Source of the DNA: Chitinophagaceae bacterium
GTDB lineage: Bacteria > Bacteroidota > Bacteroidia > Chitinophagales > Chitinophagaceae
Reading direction: 5' to 3'
Length of the DNA: 64,000 bases
Assembly (NCBI GenBank): GCA_014379345.1
Contig: JACMLY010000099.1
Coordinates: 1-64,000 of the forward strand
Of this stretch, positions 7,434 to 16,801 are shown piece after piece (the stretch's first letter is position 1; each line of letters opens with the position of its first letter). The notes under the pieces were generated by a model. It was not told where the DNA came from and ran no database searches. It saw nothing but the letters and a program-made list of their open reading frames with translations. Made by a program: the position numbers and the translations under genes.

Positions 7434-8213
7434 ATGCAAATAAACACGATGGCCGAAATGGCGGCAAAAGGGGAAGCACCGGAAATATTATTCTGGGTAG
7501 GTTGTGCCGGAAGTTTTGACCAGCGTGCCCAAAAGATAACAAAGGCCTTCGCAACAATTCTGGATAAGGTCGGTATCAGTTATGCTATCCTGGGAAAAGA
7601 AGAAATGTGTACCGGCGATCCGGTGCGAAGGGCGGGCAACGAATTTATGTTCCAGATGATGGCTTATCAGAATATCCAGATTTTGAATAATTATAATATC
7701 AGGAAAATTGTTACTGCTTGTCCCCATTGTTTTAATATCTTAAGAAATGAGTATCCTGAGCTTGGAGGCCAATACGATGTAATTCATCACACCACCTTTC
7801 TACAACAACTCATTGATGAAGGGAAAATAAAGTTAAACGATGCGCATTCATTCAAGGGTAAGCGTATTACCTATCACGATAGTTGCTATTTAGGCCGTGC
7901 CAATGATATTTATGAAGCTCCGCGAAAGGTTTTGGAAGCATTGGATGCAGAGCTGGTTGAGATGAAACGATGTCGCTCAAAGGGCCTGTGCTGCGGCGCC
8001 GGCGGAGCTCAAATGTTCAAGGAAGAAGAAAAAGGAACAAAACGCATTAACGAGGAAAGAACTGATGAAGCGATCGGCACGAGCGCAAACATCATAGCCG
8101 CTGCATGCCCTTTTTGCAATACGATGCTTACCGATGGAGTCAAATCAAAAGAAAAAGAAGATGCTGTACAAGTGATGGATGTAGCCGAATTGATAGCTAA
8201 GAGCTTGATGTGA
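7434..8213 (+). CDS. CCG-domain (Fe-S)-binding oxidoreductase subunit
   Basis: A 259-residue protein made of two cysteine-rich CCG-type domains, as in heterodisulfide reductase subunit B, GlpC/GlcF and LutA. Domain 1 has WVGCAGSF (about residue 21) and TACPHCFN (about 98). Domain 2 has YHDSCYLGRAN (about 149), KGLCCGAGGAQMF (about 182-194) and AACPFCNTM (about 222). These cysteines would ligate an unusual Fe-S centre that handles electrons from a partner reductase. The start at 7434 is chosen because MAEMAAKGEAPEILFW follows in the manner of close relatives. An N-terminal ferredoxin domain is absent, so a separate ferredoxin-type partner is expected outside the window. Confidence 0.8.
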   Translation: MQINTMAEMAAKGEAPEILFWVGCAGSFDQRAQKITKAFATILDKVGISYAILGKEEMCTGDPVRRAGNEFMFQMMAYQNIQILNNYNIRKIVTACPHCFNILRNEYPELGGQYDVIHHTTFLQQLIDEGKIKLNDAHSFKGKRITYHDSCYLGRANDIYEAPRKVLEALDAELVEMKRCRSKGLCCGAGGAQMFKEEEKGTKRINEERTDEAIGTSANIIAAACPFCNTMLTDGVKSKEKEDAVQVMDVAELIAKSLM

Positions 8214-8214
8214 A

Positions 8215-8421
8215 TTAGCCGATTAGCTGATTAGCCAATTAGCCGACTAGCGGATTAGCAGATTAGCAAATGTGAAAATAGAATGCAAAATACCATTCAT
8301 CGAGTGAGGTTTAAGGCAATGCAATAGAAAGACACGTTGTGTTAACCTGCTAATTGGCTTATCGGCTTATCGGCTAATTGGCTTATCTGCTAATTGGCTA
8401 ATTTGCTACTCTGCTAATCTG
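8215..8421. repeat. 8-bp repeat arms (GATTAGCC family), inverted
   Basis: The left arm (8215-8271) is a run of degenerate 8-bp units (GATTAGCT, GATTAGCC, AATTAGCC, GACTAGCG, GATTAGCA). The right arm (about 8350-8421) carries the complementary words (GCTAATTGGCTTATCG and similar). About 80 bp of unrelated sequence separates them. It lies between two plus-strand genes and could form a long imperfect hairpin in the transcript. Confidence 0.85.
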
Positions 8422-8433
8422 TATTTTTGCATC

Positions 8434-8943
8434 ATGAATTGGAATTATCGGCATTTGATACCTGAAGACTTCGCCGCGGACTCCCGGGTATGGATTTACC
8501 AGAGCAATCGCCTTTTTTTCATCAAAGAGGCGTTGGAATTGGAAGAGCTTTTAAACGAATTTGTCTTTACCTGGCAATCGCATGGTACGCCTGTCAAAGG
8601 ATACGCCAATTTATTATTCGGTCAATTCCTTGTACTGATGGCAGATGAAACAGCTGCCGGAGTGAGCGGTTGCAGCACTGATAGTTCTGTGAGGCTAATG
8701 AAAAAAATCGAAGAAGTATTTAATGTTCAGCTATTTAACCGGCAGCTGCTGGCCTTTGTGGTAAAAGATAAGGTACAAATACTTCCCCTTCCGCAACTTG
8801 CTTACGCTATTGAGAATAATTACATTACCGGCGATACACCTTACTTTAATAACCTTGTTCAAACCAAAGATGAATTATTGAACAAGTGGGTAATTCCGCT
8901 GAAAGACAGCTGGCTTAAAAGACGTCTTGAACTAAGCCTTTAG
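8434..8943 (+). CDS. Conserved hypothetical protein of Bacteroidota
   Basis: A 169-residue soluble protein with no signal peptide or membrane segment. It begins MNWNYRHLIPEDFAADSRVW and contains ESCSS-like text only loosely (GVSGCSTDSSVRLMK, about residues 88-102). I recall similar short proteins in Bacteroidota carrying the label 'ABC transporter ATPase', but no Walker A, signature or Walker B motif is present, so that label would be wrong here. Function unknown. It follows the Fe-S gene across a repeat spacer. Confidence 0.6.
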   Translation: MNWNYRHLIPEDFAADSRVWIYQSNRLFFIKEALELEELLNEFVFTWQSHGTPVKGYANLLFGQFLVLMADETAAGVSGCSTDSSVRLMKKIEEVFNVQLFNRQLLAFVVKDKVQILPLPQLAYAIENNYITGDTPYFNNLVQTKDELLNKWVIPLKDSWLKRRLELSL

Positions 8944-9204
8944 AATATATATTTCTCTTGCTCCCCGTCTGGCTCACTATTTTGGTATTACCGGTTTCTT
9001 GCTCCCATTTTGCAATTCCTTCCTGTTAAAATTTTTACTGGTTTTTATATGGGTAACAGGAGGTATTTACACTTAGTTAAGTAAAAAAAATACGGCTTTT
9101 GCCCCTGTAAATCTGGGATTTACGTTAGGGAGATTGGTCTTAATCCAATGTCAGTCTGTTAGTCATTTACATCATTCTGAATCACGATAGTGAACAATTG
9201 CCAT
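8944..9204. promoter_or_regulatory. Leader of the hybrid kinase gene with a short perfect dyad
   Basis: This 261-bp spacer has no gene. Its only clear element is the dyad GTAAATC-TGG-GATTTAC at 9107-9123, flanked by CCCT and AGGG, which would extend the stem. It could be a regulator site or an RNA hairpin in the leader. I see no convincing TAnnTTTG promoter. Confidence 0.4.
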
Positions 9205-12200
9205 ATGAAAAACTTTTGCGCCCTTTTTCTGTTGCTCTTCTGCACAACTACCTTGTTTAGCCAAACCGGTAATATCAGGTTCGATCATCTTGGAACTGCA
9301 GACGGGCTTTCCCAAAGTCATGTAAAATGCATTTTACAGGACAGCAGAGGTTTTATGTGGTTTGGAACAAGAGATGGGATAAATAAATACGACGGGTATA
9401 AATTCATCGTTTACAAACCCGACACTGCTAAAAACACGATTTCAAACGGTTATATCTGGGATATTGTTGAAGACAAGAAAGGGAATATCTGGATAGCCAC
9501 AATGGGTGGCGGAGTCAATAAATATGATTATCAGAAAAACACCTTTACCCATTTCAAGCACGATCCTAAAAATCCAAATACCGTTTCAAGTAATTTGATC
9601 ACTTCCCTGGCAAAAGACAGCAAAGGAAACCTATGGATCGGTACCGAAGACGCCGGATTGTGCATGTACAACGAAGCCTCTGGCAATTTCACAAGGTATC
9701 ATCCCAAAAATGATGGGAAAAATCTGAGCGATGCTTTGGTGAATAAAATTTTCGAAGATAGCGATGGTGATTTGTGGATCGGAACCGATAAAGGAGGATT
9801 GAATTTGTTCAACCCGAAAACAAATACATTTACCATATTCAGACAGGACTCGAAAGATCCGGCATCTTTAAGTCATGACAATGTGCGGGCAATTTTTGAA
9901 GATAGCCAGAAAAATTTATGGATTGGCACAAGTGGTGGCGGTTTAAATTTATTGGATAAAAAAACTAGAAAGTTCCGGCATTTTCGCCACGACGCCTTCA
10001 ATAAAAATAGCCTCGGTAATAACACGGCGCATGCGCTAGGCGAAGACAATGAGGGAAATTTGTGGATCGGGTCCGAAAATGGCGGCCTTACTATTTTCAA
10101 CTTTAAAACAAACACCTTTCAAAGGTACGAGCAGGATGAGATTGACAATTTAAGCCTCACCAATAATTCTATCCATTCTATTTACAAGGATACCAAAGGG
10201 AATATGTGGGTAGGCACGTTTTCAGGTGGGGTTTGCTATCTGAACAGTGATGCAAAGAAATTCACTCATTTTAAACATACCTCATCAAACAGCTTAAGCC
10301 ACAATAAGGTTCTTTGTATCTATGAAGATTCTGATAAAAACATCTGGGTAGGTACGGATGGCGGAGGGCTCAACATGTTTGACCCATCATCAGGTAACTT
10401 TACACACTACAAAAATCAGAAAGGCAACTCAAACTCTATTTGCGGCAACTACGTCTTGAATGTTCGAGAAGACAGCCAGGGTAATCTCTGGATCGGAACC
10501 TGGGGTGACGGGATTACAATTTATAACAGAAAGAAAAACACATACAGACATTTTAAAAACATTCCCGGTAAAAATGGCAGCTTAAGTATCAATCATGCAT
10601 GGACGATTTTTGAAGACAGTAAAAAAAATATCTGGGTAGGAACTTTTGGAGGTGGACTAAATCTATATAATCCCAATACTCAAACTTTTACTTACTACTT
10701 ACATGATGAGAATAATCCCGCCAGCATCAGTGATGATAAGGTGCAGTCTATCATCGAAGATCATAATGGAAACCTGATTATCGGTACGCACGGCGGAGGC
10801 TTAAATATTTTTGATAAGAATACCAAAAAGTTCACTCAATATGCTCATTCCGATAAAAAAAATTCCCTGAGCGATAATAATGTCTCATGCGTATTTCAGG
10901 ATGAGGACCATAACTTATGGATAGCCACTATGGGTGGCTTAAATTTTTTCGACAGAACAAAAAATGAATTTACAGTATATACAAAAACACACGGCTTACC
11001 TAACAATGTGACTTTCGGTATACTCGAGGATGCCGACAAAAATTTGTGGATAAGCACCAATAAAGGTTTAACACGCTATAATCGCAAAACCAGCAAGTTT
11101 AAGAATTATGATGTGTCTGACGGCCTGCAATCCGATGAATTTAAGGAAATGGCATATTGTAAAAGCAATTCAGGAGAAATGTATTTTGGGGGTAACAACG
11201 GTTTTAATAAATTTTTTCCTTCTCATATCAAAGAACATTCTTTTGAACCTCCACTGGTGTTCACTGATTTTCAGATCTTTAATCAACAGGTGCAGATAGC
11301 GCAGGATGAAAACGATCCTTCGCCTCTAAAGAGAAATATCACTGAAACAAATGCGATAACGATCCCCTATAAAAATTCTGTCATTTCTTTTGAGTTTGCA
11401 AGTTTAAACTATACCATTGTTGAAAAAAAGAAATATGCTTACAAACTGGAAGGATTTGACGAGCAATGGAACAAAGTTGGAACTAAACGATCGGCTACGT
11501 ATACTAACCTGGAACCCGGAAATTATACGCTCAAAATACGTGGTTTGAATAATGAAGGAGCGTGGGCTTCAAAAGATTTGTCTTTGCAACTCACTATTAC
11601 TCCACCTTTCTGGATGACCTGGTGGTTTAGGGGGCTTATTCTATGTTTTGTTGTAGGCGCAACCATTGCATTCATCATGTTTCGTATAAATATCATTAAA
11701 GTACAAAAAATAAAACTGGAACAACAGGTCCAGGATCGTACCGAACAACTTGTTATTTTAACGGAACAGGAACGCAGAGCAAGGGAAGAAGCAGAAGCGG
11801 CGAACCTTGCTAAAAGCACCTTTCTGGCCACCATGAGTCACGAGATCAGAACTCCTATGAACGGCGTGATCGGGATGTCCTCATTACTTGCAGAAACCAG
11901 CCTCACCAGCCAGCAGCGCGAGTTTACGGAAACCATCAGGACCTGTGGGGAAGGACTTCTTACTGTAATCAATGATATACTCGATTTTTCAAAGATAGAA
12001 TCCGGTAAAATGGAATTGGAATCGCACGATTTTGATCTGCGCAATTGCATTGAAGAAGTGCTGGATGTTTTCGGTCAAAAAGCGGCAGCGATTGGTTTAG
12101 ACCTGGTGTATCAAATAGATAATAATGTGCCTGTTCAGATAATCGGCGACGGACTAAGACTTCGCCAGATACTGATGAATCTTGTGGGCAATGCAATAAA

Positions 12201-13377
12201 GTTTACCAGCAAGGGTGAAGTGTTTGTCAGTGTACATGTTTTAAAAAGCTCGCTGGATGGCAAAATTGATTTGTCGTTCGAAGTAAAAGATACAGGTATT
12301 GGAATTCCCGAAGATAAAATCAAGCGGCTATTTAAATCCTTTTCACAAGTTGATTCATCCACCACACGAAAGTATGGAGGCACAGGACTGGGATTGGTAA
12401 TTTCGGAAAAGCTGATACAATTAATGGGTGGAGAAATTAAAGTAACCAGTGCGCCCGGATACGGCTCCACTTTCAGCTTCAACATTGTGACGCGGGCAAG
12501 TCTGGAACATCTGAAAACCTATGTATACCAGAATATGTCGGGCCTCGAAGGAAAAAGAATACTTGTTGTGGATGATAACAGAACAAACCGGAATATTTTG
12601 AAAGGCCAGTTGGAGCAGTGGAAATTAACGGCCGTGCTGGCAACTTCCGGAGCGGAAGGTTTACAGATATTGTCTCAGTCCGCTTCGTTTGATCTTGTCA
12701 TCAGTGATATGCAAATGCCGGAAATGGATGGCATCGAGTTTGCAAAATCAGTTCAGGCCAGGTTTCCTAAAATCCCTATTGTCTTATTAAGTTCCGTAGG
12801 CGAAGAATACAGCAAAAATCACCGTCATTTGTTCAGGTCAATATTAAATAAGCCAACCAAGCAAAGCGTGCTATGCAAAAATATTCTTGAAGCGCTGCGA
12901 CCACAGGCTAAAGGTATTGTTGAAGAGAAAAAAATGACCAACGTGCTTTCGGAAGAATTTGCAAAGCAATTCCCGATGAACCTGTTAATTGCCGAAGACA
13001 ATCTGATAAATCAGAAACTGATCGGCCATATACTTGTTCGCCTTGGATTTACGGCCGTGATGAAAGAAAACGGGCAGGATGCAATAGATGAATTGAATGA
13101 AAATGATTATGATATTGTACTCATGGATGTGCAAATGCCCGAGATGGATGGTCTTGAAGCCACGCGGATCATCCGCCAAAGCAATATAAAACAACCCGTA
13201 ATTATTGCATTAACCGCCAACGCCATGCAGGGCGACCAGGAAGAATGCCTACGCGCCGGTATGGATGATTACCTGAGCAAACCCGTAAAATTGGAAGAAC
13301 TGGTTAAGATGCTTGAGAAATGGTATGTACAAAAGATAAGCACCGAAAAAAACGATCGGTTGGGGATGGCGATTTGA
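9205..13377 (+). CDS. Hybrid two-component sensor with beta-propeller sensor domain
   Basis: A 1390-residue protein. ATG 9205 is preferred over the upstream GTG at 9190 because it gives a clean signal peptide ([20 protein letters not shown]). Domains: a periplasmic double propeller of about a dozen or more Reg_prop repeats (NLWIGT.GGGLN type, residues about 25-690), a Y_Y_Y domain (about 723-795), one membrane helix (about 806-829), a coiled coil, a HisKA domain with the phosphoacceptor in [11 protein letters not shown] (His879), a HATPase_c domain (about 985-1110), a first receiver with Asp1168 ([11 protein letters not shown]) and a second receiver with Asp1308 ([11 protein letters not shown]). 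The AraC-type DNA-binding end of classical HTCS regulators is missing, so output must go through another protein. It converges with the NtrY-like kinase gene. Confidence 0.9.
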   Translation: MKNFCALFLLLFCTTTLFSQTGNIRFDHLGTADGLSQSHVKCILQDSRGFMWFGTRDGINKYDGYKFIVYKPDTAKNTISNGYIWDIVEDKKGNIWIATMGGGVNKYDYQKNTFTHFKHDPKNPNTVSSNLITSLAKDSKGNLWIGTEDAGLCMYNEASGNFTRYHPKNDGKNLSDALVNKIFEDSDGDLWIGTDKGGLNLFNPKTNTFTIFRQDSKDPASLSHDNVRAIFEDSQKNLWIGTSGGGLNLLDKKTRKFRHFRHDAFNKNSLGNNTAHALGEDNEGNLWIGSENGGLTIFNFKTNTFQRYEQDEIDNLSLTNNSIHSIYKDTKGNMWVGTFSGGVCYLNSDAKKFTHFKHTSSNSLSHNKVLCIYEDSDKNIWVGTDGGGLNMFDPSSGNFTHYKNQKGNSNSICGNYVLNVREDSQGNLWIGTWGDGITIYNRKKNTYRHFKNIPGKNGSLSINHAWTIFEDSKKNIWVGTFGGGLNLYNPNTQTFTYYLHDENNPASISDDKVQSIIEDHNGNLIIGTHGGGLNIFDKNTKKFTQYAHSDKKNSLSDNNVSCVFQDEDHNLWIATMGGLNFFDRTKNEFTVYTKTHGLPNNVTFGILEDADKNLWISTNKGLTRYNRKTSKFKNYDVSDGLQSDEFKEMAYCKSNSGEMYFGGNNGFNKFFPSHIKEHSFEPPLVFTDFQIFNQQVQIAQDENDPSPLKRNITETNAITIPYKNSVISFEFASLNYTIVEKKKYAYKLEGFDEQWNKVGTKRSATYTNLEPGNYTLKIRGLNNEGAWASKDLSLQLTITPPFWMTWWFRGLILCFVVGATIAFIMFRINIIKVQKIKLEQQVQDRTEQLVILTEQERRAREEAEAANLAKSTFLATMSHEIRTPMNGVIGMSSLLAETSLTSQQREFTETIRTCGEGLLTVINDILDFSKIESGKMELESHDFDLRNCIEEVLDVFGQKAAAIGLDLVYQIDNNVPVQIIGDGLRLRQILMNLVGNAIKFTSKGEVFVSVHVLKSSLDGKIDLSFEVKDTGIGIPEDKIKRLFKSFSQVDSSTTRKYGGTGLGLVISEKLIQLMGGEIKVTSAPGYGSTFSFNIVTRASLEHLKTYVYQNMSGLEGKRILVVDDNRTNRNILKGQLEQWKLTAVLATSGAEGLQILSQSASFDLVISDMQMPEMDGIEFAKSVQARFPKIPIVLLSSVGEEYSKNHRHLFRSILNKPTKQSVLCKNILEALRPQAKGIVEEKKMTNVLSEEFAKQFPMNLLIAEDNLINQKLIGHILVRLGFTAVMKENGQDAIDELNENDYDIVLMDVQMPEMDGLEATRIIRQSNIKQPVIIALTANAMQGDQEECLRAGMDDYLSKPVKLEELVKMLEKWYVQKISTEKNDRLGMAI

Positions 13378-13378
13378 G

Positions 13379-13498
13379 ATACAAGATACTAGGTACTAGA
13401 TGCTAGATACTAGATACTTGATGCAAGATACTATGTACATACAGTATCTATTGTATCTAGTATCTAGTATCTAGCATCTAGTATCTAGTATCTGGCAA
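13379..13498. repeat. 7-bp repeat arms (GATACTA family), inverted
   Basis: The left arm is a run of 7-bp units (GATACAA, GATACTA, GGTACTA, GATGCTA, GATACTA, GATACTT). The right arm is the complement (TAGTATC words). The centre is near 13435, giving a stem of roughly 55-58 bp with almost no loop. It fills the gap between two convergent genes and could end transcription from both sides. Confidence 0.88.
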
Positions 13499-13503
13499 CC
13501 AGT

Positions 13504-14847
13504 TTAGAATTGCAACATAAAAGCCGTCCCCTCCCCTTCAACCGATTGTACGTTGATATGGCCGCGGTGCAGCATCATAATTTGTTTGCACAAACTCAGG
13601 CCGATACCACTGCCGCTTTTTTTGGTGCTGAAAAAAGGAATAAAGATCTTATCCAATACTTCTTCGGGCATTCCGGTTCCGTTATCGGCCACTTTTATAA
13701 CCGTTTTGAAATTTGCGGCTAAATAAGTAGACAAAATAATCCGCGGAAATTCTTTTTCCTTGATAGCTTCAATGGCATTTACCACAAGGTTGATAAGTAC
13801 CTGCTCAATCAGGTTCGTATCTGCTTCCAGCATCAGGTCGGGATCTTTGAGAATGATTTCCAGCTCAATATTCTTTTGCTCAAGCGTAGGCTGCATCAGC
13901 TGGTTCAGGTTTTCGAATAAATCCCTGACGTATATTTTTTTCAGATTGGGTGCCGTGATCTTATTAAGGTTACGATATGTTTCAGCAAATTTCAGTAGTC
14001 CTTCACTCCTTCTCTTAATGGTTTCAATTCCGATCTCGAGATCATCAAAAGATCCTGAATCGTTTTTAAGCTCTGCGACGGACTGGTTGAGCCGGTTCTT
14101 TAACGTATCTGCGAGAGAAGAAATGGGAGCGATCGAATTCATGATCTCATGGGTCATTACACTGAGAAGTTTTTGCCAGGCTTTTGATTCCGTTTCGTCA
14201 AGGGCCTCACTTACATTTTGAAAAGCGATCAGTTTAAATTTTTTGCCATCCGTTTGAAAAGCAGTAGCGGATAACAGCACCTTAAATGCATTTCTTTCGA
14301 GATGGGCCGTGGCAATTTTATGATCAGTGGATTTCAGCTCAATTATTTCCTTATATAATCCGGGATCACGTTTTGATAAGGACTCAATTGTTTTCAGATA
14401 GGGTAACTGCAACATTTTCTTTAATGACTCATTCATCCATACAACCTCTCCACTATTTATTTCATAGGACAATATTCCCGTATCGACCAGCTCGAGAATT
14501 TTTTGCAGGTACTGGTACTGTGTTTCTTTCTCCTTTGAAATAAGCTTAAATGTTGAATTGATCTCATTAAATCCTTTGCGCAACGGTTGCAATTCGAGCG
14601 GAGCATGCTTCACATCAAAATAACGCGAGAAATCACGGTAATGAATAGCTTCTACAAACTGATCCAGCTCTACATGAGCTTTATGCTGAAACCGGTAAAA
14701 TTCAATGACCTGGTAAATGATCACAGGAACAATGAATGCCAGGTACACATACCATGTTTTCACAAGTATGAATGAAGCTATACTCAGCGTAATGAATAAG
14801 AGCATTACTCTGAGTAATATACGCCATTCAAATTTTTTTAATGCCAT
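13504..14847 (-). CDS. NtrY-like sensor histidine kinase
   Basis: A 447-residue kinase. Two adjacent N-terminal membrane helices (about residues 10-50) leave almost no periplasmic loop, so it probably senses a membrane or cytoplasmic signal. A HAMP-like/PAS region spans about 60-215. The HisKA motif is LLSVMTHEIMNSIAPISSL with His233. The ATPase domain has VLINLVVNAIEAI (N box), VADNGTGMPEEV (G1) and KSGSGIGLSLCKQI (G2). It is encoded just downstream of the sigma54 activator on the same strand, separated by a word-repeat spacer, and is its likely partner. The pair stands next to the adaptor/ATPase/permease array. Confidence 0.88.
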   Translation of the reverse strand: MALKKFEWRILLRVMLLFITLSIASFILVKTWYVYLAFIVPVIIYQVIEFYRFQHKAHVELDQFVEAIHYRDFSRYFDVKHAPLELQPLRKGFNEINSTFKLISKEKETQYQYLQKILELVDTGILSYEINSGEVVWMNESLKKMLQLPYLKTIESLSKRDPGLYKEIIELKSTDHKIATAHLERNAFKVLLSATAFQTDGKKFKLIAFQNVSEALDETESKAWQKLLSVMTHEIMNSIAPISSLADTLKNRLNQSVAELKNDSGSFDDLEIGIETIKRRSEGLLKFAETYRNLNKITAPNLKKIYVRDLFENLNQLMQPTLEQKNIELEIILKDPDLMLEADTNLIEQVLINLVVNAIEAIKEKEFPRIILSTYLAANFKTVIKVADNGTGMPEEVLDKIFIPFFSTKKSGSGIGLSLCKQIMMLHRGHINVQSVEGEGTAFMLQF

Positions 14848-14852
14848 GGGGA

Positions 14853-14998
14853 GGTTTACAGTTTAAAGTTTAAGGTTTAAGGTTTGTATAGAGACCTGGT
14901 GTAATTAATGGCTTGCAAGGTCATTGTTTAAGTTACAAGTGCCACCCAAAAGCTAAACTTTAAACCTTAAACCTTAAAGTTTAAACCTTAAACCTTAA
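14853..14998. repeat. 7-bp repeat arms (TTTAAGG family), inverted
   Basis: The left arm is GTTTAAAGTTTAAGGTTTAA (from about 14862). The right arm is the complementary AAACTTTAAACCTTAAACCT (about 14955-14998). About 65 bp lie between them. It sits between the minus-strand sigma54 activator gene and its kinase gene. Confidence 0.85.
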
Positions 14999-15013
14999 TC
15001 CTATCAAACACCA

Positions 15014-16375
15014 TCAAATATCGTATTTACTCAACCGTCGGTACAATGCTGTCCTTGTCAATCCCAGTTCTTTGGCAGCGCGGGTTATATTGCCATTGTG
15101 TTTTTCAATAACCTGCAGAATGGTGTTCTTTTCCACAGCGCTCAGCTTTGTTTCCCTCGGCTCATCTGCCGCTGCAAGAGCACTTTCAATCGGTGAAAAA
15201 ATAAGGTCCTTTGGTTCTAATACTTCGCCTTCCGACATGATCACCGCGCGTTCAATCGTGTATTGCAATTCGCGCACATTACCGGGATAGTGGTAACCCA
15301 ATAATTTATCCATGGCCTTTTCATCAAATGCAAGTCCGGGCTTCAGGTATTTATTGCTATAAAGCCGGCTGAAATGTTTCGCCAGTAATATAATATCATC
15401 CTCTCTTTTTCTTAATGGAGGTACTATAATTTCCACAGTATTGATCCGGTAAATAAGGTCCTTTCTGAACCTGGCTTCATTCGCCAGTTCGGCCAGGGGC
15501 AGATTGGTTGCACAGATCAGACGGATATTGATCGGGATTGGCTGGTTGGTACCCAGACGCGTTACCTGCCGGTTTTGCAGCACACTCAAAAGTTTAGCCT
15601 GCTGATGCAATGAAATATTTCCAATTTCGTCGAGAAACAGCGTGCCGCTTTCGGCGGCTTCAAATCTGCCAACCCTGTCTTCCCTGGCATCTGTAAAAGC
15701 CCCTTTTTTATGCCCGAATAATTCACTTTCGAACAATGATTCGGTTAATGCGCCAACATCCACTTTTACATACGGTTTATTACTCCGCAATGAGTGCTGA
15801 TGGATCGCTTTGGCGATAAGATCTTTCCCGGTTCCATTTTCTCCAAGGATAAGGATATTCGCGTCGGTGGGTGCAATCTTTTCCACTTTGTAAAATATCT
15901 CCTGCATTACCTCGGATTGCCCTAATAATTCTTTACCGATAATCGAATCTGCGGTAGCTGAATAAGAAACAGCGGATTTAGGATGCCCCTTTCGCCCGAG
16001 TGCCTCTTTAATGGTGGTGATCAGCTTTTCATTATGCCATGGTTTCACCACAAAATCCGTGGCTCCCTCTTTCAAACAACGAACGGCAAGATCAATGTCG
16101 CCATAAGCGGTGATCATGATCACAGCCGCCTCCGACTTAAATTCCCTGATCTTCGAGAGCCAGAACAATCCTTCATTGCCTGTATTGATAGAGCTGGTAA
16201 AATTCATGTCCAGCAATATCAGGTCGAATGATTGTTTCGATAGCTGCCATCGCAGGTTTTCCGGGTTTTTTTCGGTAACCACTTCCTTCGCTTCGGTCTT
16301 TAATAAAAGTCTTACTGCTGTAAGTACATCTATATCGTCATCAATGACTAGTATGCTCGCATTTTTTAAAACCAC
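15014..16375 (-). CDS. NtrC-family sigma54-dependent response regulator
   Basis: A 453-residue activator. The receiver domain (residues 5-125) has an acidic pocket IDDD (11-14), phosphoacceptor Asp56 (LILLDMNF) and ITAYGD. The AAA+ domain (about 148-380) has Walker A GENGTGKD, the sigma54-contact loop written GAFTDA (a variant of GAFTGA), Walker B GTLFLDEIG and YHYPGNVREL. The C-terminal Fis-type helix-turn-helix is GNITRAAKELGLTRTALYRR. It activates sigma54 promoters after phosphorylation, presumably by the adjacent kinase. It is transcribed away from the adaptor gene. The three shared dyads at 16594, 43889 and 55787 are the best candidate targets. Confidence 0.92.
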   Translation of the reverse strand: MVLKNASILVIDDDIDVLTAVRLLLKTEAKEVVTEKNPENLRWQLSKQSFDLILLDMNFTSSINTGNEGLFWLSKIREFKSEAAVIMITAYGDIDLAVRCLKEGATDFVVKPWHNEKLITTIKEALGRKGHPKSAVSYSATADSIIGKELLGQSEVMQEIFYKVEKIAPTDANILILGENGTGKDLIAKAIHQHSLRSNKPYVKVDVGALTESLFESELFGHKKGAFTDAREDRVGRFEAAESGTLFLDEIGNISLHQQAKLLSVLQNRQVTRLGTNQPIPINIRLICATNLPLAELANEARFRKDLIYRINTVEIIVPPLRKREDDIILLAKHFSRLYSNKYLKPGLAFDEKAMDKLLGYHYPGNVRELQYTIERAVIMSEGEVLEPKDLIFSPIESALAAADEPRETKLSAVEKNTILQVIEKHNGNITRAAKELGLTRTALYRRLSKYDI

Positions 16376-16437
16376 TGGGATGCTTGGGATTTTTATGATT
16401 AATAAGATTGTTGACCCGGAGGGATGATATTCTTGCT

Positions 16438-16498
16438 AGGGATGACATCCTTGTCCCTGCATGATAAACCCATCATCAAGAGCAAGGATGTCATCCCT
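16438..16498. repeat. 16-bp perfect inverted repeat
   Basis: AGGGATGACATCCTTG (16438-16453) is repeated as its exact complement at 16483-16498 with a 29-bp loop. It lies 62 bp upstream of the sigma54 activator gene, in the divergent region. GGGATGACA also begins the repeat unit at the left edge of the window. Confidence 0.75.
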
Positions 16499-16593
16499 CT
16501 GTTTTAAATGCAACATTATGAAACTATTATTATACCATATTTACAAAGCTGTGTCAATTAGTTTTTTACGTATAAATAATTGGTTATGGGCAC

Positions 16594-16632
16594 TGTATCA
16601 AAACCGGACAGATGGTGTAACAGTAACGAACA
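16594..16632 (+). promoter_or_regulatory. Candidate activator site A (upstream of adaptor gene)
   Basis: A 39-bp stretch that begins TGTATCAAAACCGGACAG and ends TAACGAACA. Read on the minus strand it has TGTTCG at one end, TGTCCGGTTTTG as core and TACA at the other end. Sites B (43889) and C (55787) have the same layout. The GG of a TTGGCATA element begins 55 bp beyond its end. Proposed as the upstream activating sequence for the NtrC-type regulator encoded next door. Confidence 0.55.
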
Positions 16633-16684
16633 GCTTCGTAGATAAATTGATTTTAAAAATTTGAAAATCATAGTAGTTATATTA

Positions 16685-16701
16685 TTGGCATACTGTTCCG
16701 A
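16685..16701 (+). promoter_or_regulatory. Possible sigma54 -24 element
   Basis: TTGGCATACTG matches the -24 half of a sigma54 promoter (TTGGCAC). The expected TTGC at -12 is poor here (TCCG). It is supported mainly by its fixed spacing to site A and by the matching element before two permease genes. Confidence 0.35.
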
Positions 16702-16739
16702 GGATGTGTTCCAGTTGGTTTTGTTATTATGAACATATA

Positions 16740-16774
16740 GTCACCTGGTTGTGATTGGCCAGGTGGCTTTTTTA
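16740..16774 (+). terminator. Terminator-like hairpin in adaptor-gene leader
   Basis: CACCTGG (16742-16748) pairs with CCAGGTG (16759-16765). The stem extends to about 10 bp with one G-T pair and is followed at once by TTTTTT. It ends 27 bp before the adaptor start and lies downstream of the proposed promoter, so it may be an attenuator, or it may end a short leader RNA. Confidence 0.6.
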
Positions 16775-16801
16775 AAACTGCAAATAATAAAAGTATAAAA
16801 G

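Noticed and set aside
8434-8943. ABC ATPase identity for the small hypothetical protein
   Set aside because: No Walker A, signature or Walker B motif; it cannot be a second ATPase for the array.
9190-9204. GTG start for the hybrid kinase
   Set aside because: ATG 9205 directly begins the signal peptide; the extra five residues add nothing recognisable.
16376-16801. A protein gene in the divergent region
   Set aside because: Only short frames without homology or start context; the region is filled by regulatory elements and the inverted repeat.
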